Assembly (NCBI GenBank): GCA_007693785.1
Contig: RECY01000021.1
Span: 62,001 to 126,000, forward strand
Direction of reading: 5' to 3'
Source: Phycisphaerales bacterium
Lineage (GTDB): Bacteria > Planctomycetota > Phycisphaerae > Phycisphaerales > UBA1924
Length of the DNA: 64,000 nucleotides
Part shown: positions 24,707-32,402 of the stretch, one piece after another
How the letters are laid out: every line of letters starts with the position of its first letter
Position numbering within the stretch: the first letter of the stretch is position 1
Made by a program: the position numbers and the translations under genes
Notes under the pieces: model-generated
Seen by the model: only the letters and a program-made list of their open reading frames with translations
Database searches by the model: none
Told to the model about the DNA's origin: nothing

Positions 24707-26293
24707 TCACGCAGGACGGATGCCGCGGTGGAGTTGCTGCACGCGGTCGGCCTGCTCTTTGCGCACGTGCTCGAGGACGAGGCGCGGCACCTGCCACTGG
24801 CCCTCCTCGGCCGTCACGTTCGAGCAGTGCTCCACCAGGCACTGGTACAGGAACTTGAACGCGTCCCGCGGCTGGTGCATCTGGTTCAACGCGTCCACAA
24901 TGTCCTGACGCGCCACGTCCTCGGTGAACAGGTCGCGCAGCGTGATCGGCTCAGCCCCCGGGCTGCGGCACGCCTGCAGGCGCGCGTCGCACAGGTCGTA
25001 GAGCATCGCCCCCGTCCAGGTCAGGCGCTCGATCAGGTTCTGCTTGTCGAGGCGGGCTTCCTGGAAGAACGAGGCCGACTCCTTGAAGAGCGCGTGGCGC
25101 AGCTCGATCGGGAGCAGCATCTTCACGCCGAAGCGGTCCTGCTGGAGGAACTTGTTGTTGAACAAGGGCCAGACGAGCGCCCGCATCCGCTCGGCGTCGC
25201 CGGCGACCAGCGTCGGCTCGTCCACCCGGTCCACCACGACCAGGATCCCGGTGAACCCCAGCTCCCGCAGGACGCGACGGAGCGCGTCGAACAGCTCGTA
25301 CCGCTGCTCCTCCGAGTCCTGCACCGGGAGCACGCTGGGCTGACGCAGCATCGTGTCCAGGTATTCCAGGCTCTCGGCGAGCGAGGGCTCCGGGCGGTCG
25401 AGCATCCGGAGCTGGCGGCTCAGGCGGCGCGCGATCCCCGCACGAACCAGGCGGTCCCAGAACAGTCGCTTGAGCAGGAAGACGCCCCAGGCCGCGACCG
25501 CCCCGCTGAAGACGCCGATCCAGAAGTTGTTGCTCTCGCCGCCGCCGATCGTGAAGAACGCCGCCAGCACCGCGACCGGCAGCACCCAGCCGCCGTAGGC
25601 GAGCAGGCGCGACCAGACCTCGCGCGGCGGGGTGGGCAGGCGCAGCAGGCGTCGGACGGCGTCGGTCCGCTCGTGCGCGAGCGGGTGGCGGTCGTAGATC
25701 GCCTGGAGCAGCAGCAGCTCGCGCCGGGCGCGCTTGCGCATGGTCCTGCCGAGGCGTGCGGTGTCGATCGTGCGGAGGTCCTCGCCCGCGTCGTCCTCGC
25801 GGAGCAGGGCGTCCACGAGGCGCGTGACCCCGACCGAGAGCATCGCGTCCATGTGGTCGGCGAGGCGCACGCCCTTGATGGATTCGAGCGGGTCGCGGTG
25901 CCCGCTCCCGGCGTGCAGATGGTCGAGCTCGGCGTTGAGGTCGTCGTAGGGAACGAGGAAGACGCGGGCGTCGGGGTGACGCGCGTTGTGGCGGGCGAGC
26001 TCGTCGGCGATCTGCATGCGGATCGCGGTCTTGCCGCTGCCTTTTTCGCCGAAGACAACGGCCGTCGCGGGCGCCGCCAGCTCGCCGATGATCTTCTCAA
26101 AGTCCGAGTGGTACGCGCTGACGTCGCCGCGACGGGCGGCAGGCGTGGAGGGCGTCGCCGGGTCCGCGTTCTCCTTGCGTGCGGCGGCCTTGCGCATCGC
26201 CATGCGGGCGAAGACCGCGTCGTGGCGGGCTTCCTCGCCTCGGAACGGGTTCTCCTGGATCTGCCAGTGCTCGAAGAACTGCGAAAGGTTCAT
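24707..26293 (-). CDS. KAP-like P-loop NTPase with two transmembrane helices between Walker A and B
   Basis: A 528-residue protein. Walker A is GEKGSGKT (82-89) after a start resembling AAA-type ExeA proteins (HWQIQENPFRGEEARHD). Two hydrophobic helices (about 231-249 and 256-275) interrupt the domain before a Walker B-like GILVVVDRVDE (349-359). P-loop NTPases with membrane helices inserted between the Walker motifs define the KAP family (Kidins220/ARMS, PifA). The family assignment is by this architecture, not by closely matching sequence. A clear AAGGAGG precedes the ATG. It follows the phosphomannomutase gene by 44 bp. Signalling, defence and membrane organisation are all possible roles. 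Confidence 0.72.
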   Translation of the reverse strand: MNLSQFFEHWQIQENPFRGEEARHDAVFARMAMRKAAARKENADPATPSTPAARRGDVSAYHSDFEKIIGELAAPATAVVFGEKGSGKTAIRMQIADELARHNARHPDARVFLVPYDDLNAELDHLHAGSGHRDPLESIKGVRLADHMDAMLSVGVTRLVDALLREDDAGEDLRTIDTARLGRTMRKRARRELLLLQAIYDRHPLAHERTDAVRRLLRLPTPPREVWSRLLAYGGWVLPVAVLAAFFTIGGGESNNFWIGVFSGAVAAWGVFLLKRLFWDRLVRAGIARRLSRQLRMLDRPEPSLAESLEYLDTMLRQPSVLPVQDSEEQRYELFDALRRVLRELGFTGILVVVDRVDEPTLVAGDAERMRALVWPLFNNKFLQQDRFGVKMLLPIELRHALFKESASFFQEARLDKQNLIERLTWTGAMLYDLCDARLQACRSPGAEPITLRDLFTEDVARQDIVDALNQMHQPRDAFKFLYQCLVEHCSNVTAEEGQWQVPRLVLEHVRKEQADRVQQLHRGIRPA

Positions 26294-26337
26294 CCTGCCT
26301 CCTTCGCCGCCCGCGCGGGCCCGTCATCGTAAGGCGA

Positions 26338-27759
26338 TCAGTGGTCGACGCGTTTGCCGAGCCTCGGCGCGATCTCGCCCATCATCTTTTGGAGCGTGGC
26401 GTCGTTCTTGGCTTCGAGGTTGAGCCGGAGCAGGGGCTCGGTGTTGCTCTTGCGGACGTTGCACCACCACCCGTGCTTGTCGAAGCAGTCGATGGTGACG
26501 CCGTCGAGCTCTTCGAGCGAGCCGTCGTAATCCGAGCCCGGGCCGAAGGTTTCCTTGAGCTCCGCGAGCGCCTCGTCCTTCTCCTCGATCTCGAAGTTGA
26601 CCTCGCCGGACTGGGCGTAGCGGGCGATGGGCTTGACCAGCTCGCTCATCGCCTTGCCCTCCTCGGCCAGCACGCTCAGCACGGTCGCCATCGCGATCAT
26701 GCCCGAGTCGGCGTTGAAGTTGTCCGCGAAATAGAAGTGCCCGCTGAGCTCCCCGCCGAAGCACCCGCGACGCTCGGCCAGCTCCGCCTTCATGAAGACG
26801 TGCCCGACGCGCCCCTTCACCGGCACGCCGCCCGCGTTCTTGATTTCCTCGGCGACCGCTTTGGTCGAGCGCAGGTCGTAGATCACCGCCGTGCCGGGGC
26901 GGGCCTTGAGGAAGTGCTTGCAGAGCACCGCGGTCAGGAGGTCGCACCCGACGATCTTGCCTTGTTCATCGACCACGACGCACCGGTCGGCGTCGCCGTC
27001 GAAGCAGATGCCCAGGTCCGCCTTCTCCGCGACGACCGCTTCCTGCAGCTGCGCGAGGTTGGACGCGACGAGCGGGTTGGGCTCGTGGACGAACTCGCCC
27101 TTGCTGTTGTCGAAGTTCATCTCGACGATCTCGAGCCCGGGCACGTCGGCGCCCTTCTTGCCGAAGACGCGGGGCACGGTCGTGCCGGCCATCCCGTTGC
27201 TGGCGTCGACGACGACCTTGACGGCCTTGCCGCCGAGGTCGAGGAACTGGCGGACGTGGGCGATGTACGCGTCCCAGAGGTCGCGGCTCTCGCTGCGCCC
27301 GATGACGGGCAGCGTGGTGTTGCGATCGACGATCGCGGCGTGCTTGCGGACCTCGGCCAGCCCGGTCGGCTCGCCGACGGGCTTCGCCTTGCGCTTGGAG
27401 ACCTTGAACCCGTTGTACTGCGGCGGGTTGTGGCTGGCGGTGACCATGACCCCGCCCGCGCAGTCGAGGTGGTTGATCGCGAAGTAGACGAAGGGGGTGT
27501 CCACGAGCCCGACGTCGATGACGTCCCCGCCGTGGGTGTTGATCCCGCGGATCAGCTCGCTGGCGAGCTTGGGGCTGCTGGTGCGCATGTCGCGCCCGAC
27601 GACGACGTTCTTCATCATCGGGGTGGATTCGCCGGCGGCCTCGGCGTCGGCGAGCAGGAACTTGCTCACCCCAAAGCCGATCTGCCACGCCATCTGATCC
27701 GTCAGAAGATCGGGGTAGGTCCCGCGAACGTCATACGCCTTGAACACCCGTCCGAGCAT
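26338..27759 (-). CDS. Phosphomannomutase/phosphoglucomutase
   Basis: A 473-residue alpha-D-phosphohexomutase that interconverts hexose 1- and 6-phosphates, supplying GDP-mannose and UDP-glucose pathways. The four domains carry the known motifs: catalytic phosphoserine in TASHNPP (107-113, Ser109), the metal site DGDADR (254-259), sugar-binding GGELSGHFYF, and phosphate-binding RKSNTEPLLRL. The length is normal for the AlgC/ManB branch. The ATG has GGAGA upstream. It probably supports the surface-sugar genes elsewhere in the window. Confidence 0.93.
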   Translation of the reverse strand: MLGRVFKAYDVRGTYPDLLTDQMAWQIGFGVSKFLLADAEAAGESTPMMKNVVVGRDMRTSSPKLASELIRGINTHGGDVIDVGLVDTPFVYFAINHLDCAGGVMVTASHNPPQYNGFKVSKRKAKPVGEPTGLAEVRKHAAIVDRNTTLPVIGRSESRDLWDAYIAHVRQFLDLGGKAVKVVVDASNGMAGTTVPRVFGKKGADVPGLEIVEMNFDNSKGEFVHEPNPLVASNLAQLQEAVVAEKADLGICFDGDADRCVVVDEQGKIVGCDLLTAVLCKHFLKARPGTAVIYDLRSTKAVAEEIKNAGGVPVKGRVGHVFMKAELAERRGCFGGELSGHFYFADNFNADSGMIAMATVLSVLAEEGKAMSELVKPIARYAQSGEVNFEIEEKDEALAELKETFGPGSDYDGSLEELDGVTIDCFDKHGWWCNVRKSNTEPLLRLNLEAKNDATLQKMMGEIAPRLGKRVDH

Positions 27760-27887
27760 CGAGTTCTCCGCTTGCGGTCTGGAAGTTGTCCGGTGCGAGC
27801 GATCGCCCGCCCCGGCTGAGCCGAAAGCCTAGCAGGCGCGCCCGTTCATGGCACACCTGATGGCACGGCGCTCCGAGTTGCGGGACC

Positions 27888-28059
27888 GGTGCCCCGGAAA
27901 CGCGGAGCCGCCGCGGCGGAGCTTTTCCGGGCTCCTCTTCCTCCCGGCCTCCCCCGGCCACGCACCTTTTCGAGAGATCAGTGTTTTAACACCGTCCGCG
28001 CCCGAGCATGGAAAAGCTGCGCCGCCCTCGGAAGGTCGGCTTCGCGTTTCCATGGCACC
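27888..28059. repeat. Family A two-hairpin intergenic repeat (complete, longest)
   Basis: 172 bp between GGTGCC and GGCACC. Hairpin 1 stem is CCGGAAA / TTTTCCGG with a GCCGCCGCGGCGG apex; hairpin 2 stem is CATGGAAA / TTTCCATG. The spacer starts GCTCCTCTTCCTCC. It also contains GAGAGATCAGTGTTTTAACAC, which recalls family B sequence. It ends 9 nt beyond the dinG stop on the minus strand. Confidence 0.85.
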
Positions 28060-28068
28060 AGTCAACGT

Positions 28069-30135
28069 TCACCGAAGCTCCCGCACCGGCACGCCCTCGG
28101 GCAGGGCTTTCAGGAAGAACCGCCCGTAGGGCTTGGTGACCAGTCTCGGATCGAGGACGACGACGCGACCCTTGTCGGTCGCCGAGCGGACGAGGCGTCC
28201 GAAGCCCTGTTTGAAGCGGATGACGGCCCGGGGGAGGCTGTCCTCGCGGAAGGGGTCGCCGCCGCGGGCGCGGATGCCCTCGGTGCGGGCCTCGGTGAGG
28301 GGTCGGTCCGGCGGGTCGAAGGGGAGGCGGGTGATGATGACGTTGCGGAGCCCGGCGCCGCGGACGTCGACGCCCTGCCAAAAGCTCGCGGCCCCGAACA
28401 GCACGCTCGCCGGCTCGGCGCGGAAGGCCTCGAGCATCGCCGTCCGCGAGCCGTCGAGCTCCTGGGCGAGTAGCGGGCACCCGAGCGCCTCCAGCGGGCA
28501 GCGGAGTTCCTCGGCCGCCTGACGCAGCGTCCGCAGGCTGGTGAACAGCACGAACGCGCCGCCCTTGGTCTCGGCGGCGTGGTCCATGATCCGTGCGCAC
28601 AACTCCGGCAGGTACCGCGCGTCGTTCGGGTCCGGCATCGTGCGGTCGACAAAGAGCTCGACCTGCTGCGCGTAATCGAACGGGCTGCCGAGTTGGAGCG
28701 TTTCCGCGCCCTCGCACCCGAGGCGGGTCATCGCGTGGGCGAAGGCCGTCTCGGCGTGCTCGAGCGCCTCGCCCGGGCCGACGGTCCGCGTCGCGAGCGT
28801 CGCGCTGGTCAGCACGACGCTGTGCCCTTTCTCAAACAAATGCTCTTTCAGCAGCGGCGCGACCTCGATCGGCGCGCACGACGCCGAGACGCGCACGCCC
28901 TGCCCCGCGCGGCTCGCGTGCTCGCGCCGGGTCACCTCGACCCAGTACGCGTACCCCGGCAGGGCCTGGGCGAGGATCACCTCGGCCGCGTCGGCGATCT
29001 CGCTCGCACGCTCGGCGTAGGCGTTCAGCTCGAACTTGTCGGCCTCGGACTTCGCGAGGTCCTTCATAGAGCGCAGGCGGACCGAGAGCGCGTTCATCGC
29101 GGGTGTCAACGCGTTCTCGACCATCTCCGGGCGGCGCATCCGACCGGTCGGCAGGTCGCCCCGCTCCACGAGGCGGGCGAGCTGCTCGAAGAAATCCCGC
29201 GTCGCCTCCTCGGCGTCCGCCACGAGCCCCACGGCCCGCTCGACGGGGCGGAGGTCGTCGTCGATCAGATTGAGCTGCGCGAGATAGCCCTTGCGCGTGC
29301 GCCGGTGGAAGAGCGTGCCGAGCAGGTGCATCGCCTTGCCCTCGCTGACGCTGAGCCCGAAGTGGTCGGCCGCGGTGTCCTCCGCGCCGTGCGCCTCGTC
29401 GAGGATGACGTGGTCGTAGCGGGGGAGGAACCCGACGCCGCGGGCGCGGAGGGCGAGGTCGCTGAAAAAGAGCGCGTGGTTGCAGATGAGCAGGTTCGCC
29501 CGCTCCATCTCGCGTCGCGCGGCCTGGTAGAAGCAGGCCTGATGGTTCGGGCACTTGCGCCCCATGCAGTTGCCCGAGTCCGACTGCACCTTGTCCCAGA
29601 TCCCCGGACGTTCGAGCGCGGGCAGCGTGCTGAGCGTGCCGTCGTCGGTCTGGTAGGCCCAGTCCTCGATGACGTGCAGCGAGCGCCGGGCGGCGGCGTC
29701 CGGAAAGAGCCGGTCCTGACGCTGGCTCGCGAGCTTCAAACGCCGGATCGAGAGATAGTTCCCGCGCCCTTTCACGAGCACCGGGCGGAGCGAGCCGCGC
29801 CAGGGGGCGTCCGAGGCCGCGTCGTCGGGCTCGGCGAGGGTCGATTGCAGCAGCGGCACGTCGCGCTGCACGATCTGCTCCTGCAGGGCGATCGTGTTGG
29901 TCGCGACGACGACCGTCTCCCCGTGCTCGACGGCTCGCAGCACCGCGGGCACGAGGTAGGCGTAGCTCTTGCCGACACCGGTGCCGGCCTCGACGAGCAG
30001 GTGGCTGCGGGACGCGAGGGTGCGCGCGACGGCCTCGGCCATGCGCAGCTGCTGCGGGCGGGCCTCGTAGTCGCCGCCCAGCGCTCGCGCGATCACGCCG
30101 CCGTTGCCGAGGATGTCGTCGATCACGCCGGGCAC
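28069..30135 (-). CDS. dinG: DinG-type ATP-dependent DNA helicase (Rad3/XPD family)
   Basis: A 688-residue superfamily 2 helicase for 5'-3' unwinding, probably at R-loops or stalled forks. Motif I is AGTGVGKS (50-57), the DEAH box is ILDEAHGAEDT (about 244-254), and the C-terminal motifs include GAASFWQGVDVRG and ITRLPFDPP. Three cysteines of the Fe-S region are present (CMGRKCPNHQAC, 190/195/201), but the expected first ligand after KGRGNY is followed by LS, so that Cys seems replaced (Ser128). The start codon is GTG at 30135. It sits in a run of minus-strand genes downstream of rsmG. Confidence 0.9.
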   Translation of the reverse strand: MPGVIDDILGNGGVIARALGGDYEARPQQLRMAEAVARTLASRSHLLVEAGTGVGKSYAYLVPAVLRAVEHGETVVVATNTIALQEQIVQRDVPLLQSTLAEPDDAASDAPWRGSLRPVLVKGRGNYLSIRRLKLASQRQDRLFPDAAARRSLHVIEDWAYQTDDGTLSTLPALERPGIWDKVQSDSGNCMGRKCPNHQACFYQAARREMERANLLICNHALFFSDLALRARGVGFLPRYDHVILDEAHGAEDTAADHFGLSVSEGKAMHLLGTLFHRRTRKGYLAQLNLIDDDLRPVERAVGLVADAEEATRDFFEQLARLVERGDLPTGRMRRPEMVENALTPAMNALSVRLRSMKDLAKSEADKFELNAYAERASEIADAAEVILAQALPGYAYWVEVTRREHASRAGQGVRVSASCAPIEVAPLLKEHLFEKGHSVVLTSATLATRTVGPGEALEHAETAFAHAMTRLGCEGAETLQLGSPFDYAQQVELFVDRTMPDPNDARYLPELCARIMDHAAETKGGAFVLFTSLRTLRQAAEELRCPLEALGCPLLAQELDGSRTAMLEAFRAEPASVLFGAASFWQGVDVRGAGLRNVIITRLPFDPPDRPLTEARTEGIRARGGDPFREDSLPRAVIRFKQGFGRLVRSATDKGRVVVLDPRLVTKPYGRFFLKALPEGVPVRELR

Positions 30136-30177
30136 AGGGCATTCTAGGGAGGCGCGGGGTGCGGCCCTAAAACCGTG

Positions 30178-30198
30178 GCACGGGCGTCCCGCCCGTGC
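30178..30198. repeat. Family C GC-rich hairpin repeat, copy 3
   Basis: Identical in core and loop to the copy at 4028 (GCACGGGCG-TCC-CGCCCGTGC, preceded by CGTG). It lies between dinG and rsmG and is followed 27 bp later by a family A hairpin. Confidence 0.7.
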
Positions 30199-30224
30199 GC
30201 TCGGGGCGAAGCGGTCGGGGCGAG

Positions 30225-30269
30225 TCCCGGAAAAACTCCGCCGCGGCGGCTGCGCGTTTCCGGGGCACC
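30225..30269. repeat. Family A single-hairpin repeat
   Basis: TCCCGGAAAAACTCCGCCG...CGTTTCCGGGGCACC, 26 nt past the rsmG stop (minus strand). It has the conserved terminal GGCACC. Confidence 0.75.
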
Positions 30270-30295
30270 TGGGAGCGTGTCCGTCCGGGCGTGCT

Positions 30296-31180
30296 TTACA
30301 GCGGCTTGCGCTTCGGCAGCCCGTCGATCCGCGGGTAGCCTTTGGGAGTGGCGCGGCGTTTCTCGATGATCACCAGCTTGCCCGTCGGCGTGTCCACCGT
30401 CCCCGCGTGCGAGGCGTGCAGGACGTAGAGCGCCTGCTTCGCCTCAACGAGCTCCTCCTCCGCCTTTTGTCCCTTCACGAAGACCGCCAGCCCCTCGGGC
30501 TTGACCAGCGGGAGGACGAGTTCGAGCGAGGTGCGCAGCGGCCCCAGGGCTCGGCACATGCCCAGGTCGTACGTGTCTCGGTGCCCCCCCACGCGTGTGC
30601 GCACGCCGGCGGCGTCGTGGTTCTCCCCACGATCCAGCCCGGCGGCCTCGGCGCGGAGGTTGTGGACGGTGACGTTGGCGCACCCCGCGTGGGCCGCGGC
30701 CTGGGCGAGGAAGGCCGCCTTCTTCCCCGTGCTCTCAAACAGGTGAAAGCGGAGGTGGGGGGAGACGATCGCGAGCGGGATCGCCGGCACCCCGCCGCCG
30801 GAGCCGACGTCGGCGACCGTCCCGCCCTCGGGCAGCTCGCTGAGCACCGGCAAGAGGGTGAGTGCGTCGAGGATGTGCTTCGTCCAGGCCTCTTCGGGCT
30901 CGCGAATCGCGGTCATGTTGGCGGATTCGTTGGCTTTGAGCAGCGCCGCGAGGTAGAGCCCGAGGCGTTCGACGTCGCCGGGCTCGAACTCGATGCCGAG
31001 GGCCGTCGCCCCCGCGGTGAACGACGCGGGCGCGGGGAGCGGGGCTGCGGGGAGGTCGAACACGATCGGGGCGCGGGGTGCGGGCGTGGGTTTTGAGCCC
31101 TTGGGTCTGGGTTTGGGTTTGGGTGCGGGCGCGGGCTTGGCGTTGGAGGCGGGCTTGGGGGTGCGTCGGGGTTCAGGCAT
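30296..31180 (-). CDS. rsmG: 16S rRNA (guanine527-N7)-methyltransferase
   Basis: A 294-residue methyltransferase that modifies G527 in 16S rRNA. The SAM-binding segment is TVADVGSGGGVPAIPLAI, preceded by NLTAIREPEE-like NMTAIREPEEAWTKHILDAL and followed by FESTGKKAAFL; RALGPL and VFVKGQKAEEELVEA are also typical. It has an unusual N-terminal extension of about 40 residues rich in Lys, Pro and Ala. The ATG at 31180 overlaps the rodA stop by 8 bases; a TTG 18 bases earlier is possible. It is placed third in a mrdA-rodA-rsmG unit. Confidence 0.92.
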   Translation of the reverse strand: MPEPRRTPKPASNAKPAPAPKPKPRPKGSKPTPAPRAPIVFDLPAAPLPAPASFTAGATALGIEFEPGDVERLGLYLAALLKANESANMTAIREPEEAWTKHILDALTLLPVLSELPEGGTVADVGSGGGVPAIPLAIVSPHLRFHLFESTGKKAAFLAQAAAHAGCANVTVHNLRAEAAGLDRGENHDAAGVRTRVGGHRDTYDLGMCRALGPLRTSLELVLPLVKPEGLAVFVKGQKAEEELVEAKQALYVLHASHAGTVDTPTGKLVIIEKRRATPKGYPRIDGLPKRKPL

Positions 31181-32402
31181 GGTCGTCAGCGTATTCAAAG
31201 GAGGAGCGGAAGGGCGGGCGGGGGCGGTGGAGCCCGACGTTGAAGATGAGCCCGGTGAGGACCCAGGTCGCGAGCATGCTGGACCCGCCGTAGCTGACGA
31301 ACGGGAGCGTGACGCCGGTGATCGGGAGCAGCCCGATGGTCATGCCGATGTTGACGATCATCTGCACGGCGATGAAGGCCGCGAGCCCGACGACCAGGAG
31401 CCTGCCGAACGGCTCCATGCACTGGGCGGCCGTCACGAGCGCGCTGCCCAGCCAGAGCAGGAAGAGCCCGATGACCACGAGCCCGCCGACCATGCCGAAG
31501 CGGGCGGCGATGACGGCGAAGACCATGTCGTTGTGCCCTTCGGGGAGTCGGTTGAAGGTGACGAGCGCGCGGGCGTGCCGGTCGTCGGTGCCGGTGAGGC
31601 CGCCGGAGCCGACGAGCGTCTGGGCGGTGAAGGACTGGTAATTGATGTCGTCGGCCGAGCTGCGGTCGCCCTGGATCTGCTGGATCATGCCGATGACGCG
31701 GACCTTCTGGTGGGGCTTGAGCACGGGCCACGTCGCGGGGGCGGCGAGCGCCGCGCAGGAGACGATGATCGCCATATGGCGCAGCCTCGCGCCCGCGGCG
31801 ATGAGCATCGCGAACAGGCTCCCGACGAAGAGCATCGCGGTGCCGAGGTCCGGCTGAACGGTGATCAGCGCGATCGGGGGGAGCGTGATCAGCCCCGGGA
31901 CGATCAGGCCCTTGAAACGACGGTGCGCCTTGCGAAAGCGGAGATAATGCGCGATCGCGAGGACATAGGCGATCTTCATCACCTCACCCGGCTGAAAGTC
32001 CGCGACGCCCAGGTTGATCCAGCGGCGAGAGCCGTTGCGCGGGGCGACGATCGATTCCGGCACGACCGGGATCAGCAGAAAGACGAGCATCGCGAGCACG
32101 CCCAGATACGCCGGCATCGCCAGCGCCCCGATGAACCGGTTGTGCGGGATCGCGACGATCAGGCACGCGATCAGGCCGACGCCCAGAAAGACGGCCTGTC
32201 GCAGCGCGCTGCCCGCGAGCCGCCCGCTTTCCGGATCGAGCCGCTCGGCGACGTCGATCGCGTGGATCCCGATCAGGCTGAGCCCGAGCGCCGCAAAGAC
32301 GCACCCCCACGCGGCGTTGATCGGGCGCAGGCTCTTTCGGAGCGTCTGGCGCGGGTCCCAGGTGCCCTTGACCAGCACCGCGAGCGACGGCGACGCGCTC
32401 AC
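31173..32402 (-). CDS. rodA: Peptidoglycan polymerase RodA (SEDS family)
   Basis: A 409-residue integral membrane protein with about ten hydrophobic helices that polymerises lipid II for side-wall growth with PBP2. Family signs are NGSRRWINLGVADFQPGEVMKI (the W-I-x-L and Q-P-S/G-E motif), TVQPDLGTAMLF, RLPEGHNDMVFAVIA with the catalytic Asp, and the C-terminal GITLPFVSYGGSS-like VTLPFVSYGGSSML. The start GTG overlaps the mrdA stop by four bases. A paired mrdA-rodA gene set indicates that a peptidoglycan elongation system is present, which is notable in planctomycetes. Confidence 0.93.
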   Translation of the reverse strand: MSASPSLAVLVKGTWDPRQTLRKSLRPINAAWGCVFAALGLSLIGIHAIDVAERLDPESGRLAGSALRQAVFLGVGLIACLIVAIPHNRFIGALAMPAYLGVLAMLVFLLIPVVPESIVAPRNGSRRWINLGVADFQPGEVMKIAYVLAIAHYLRFRKAHRRFKGLIVPGLITLPPIALITVQPDLGTAMLFVGSLFAMLIAAGARLRHMAIIVSCAALAAPATWPVLKPHQKVRVIGMIQQIQGDRSSADDINYQSFTAQTLVGSGGLTGTDDRHARALVTFNRLPEGHNDMVFAVIAARFGMVGGLVVIGLFLLWLGSALVTAAQCMEPFGRLLVVGLAAFIAVQMIVNIGMTIGLLPITGVTLPFVSYGGSSMLATWVLTGLIFNVGLHRPRPPFRSSFEYADDHA

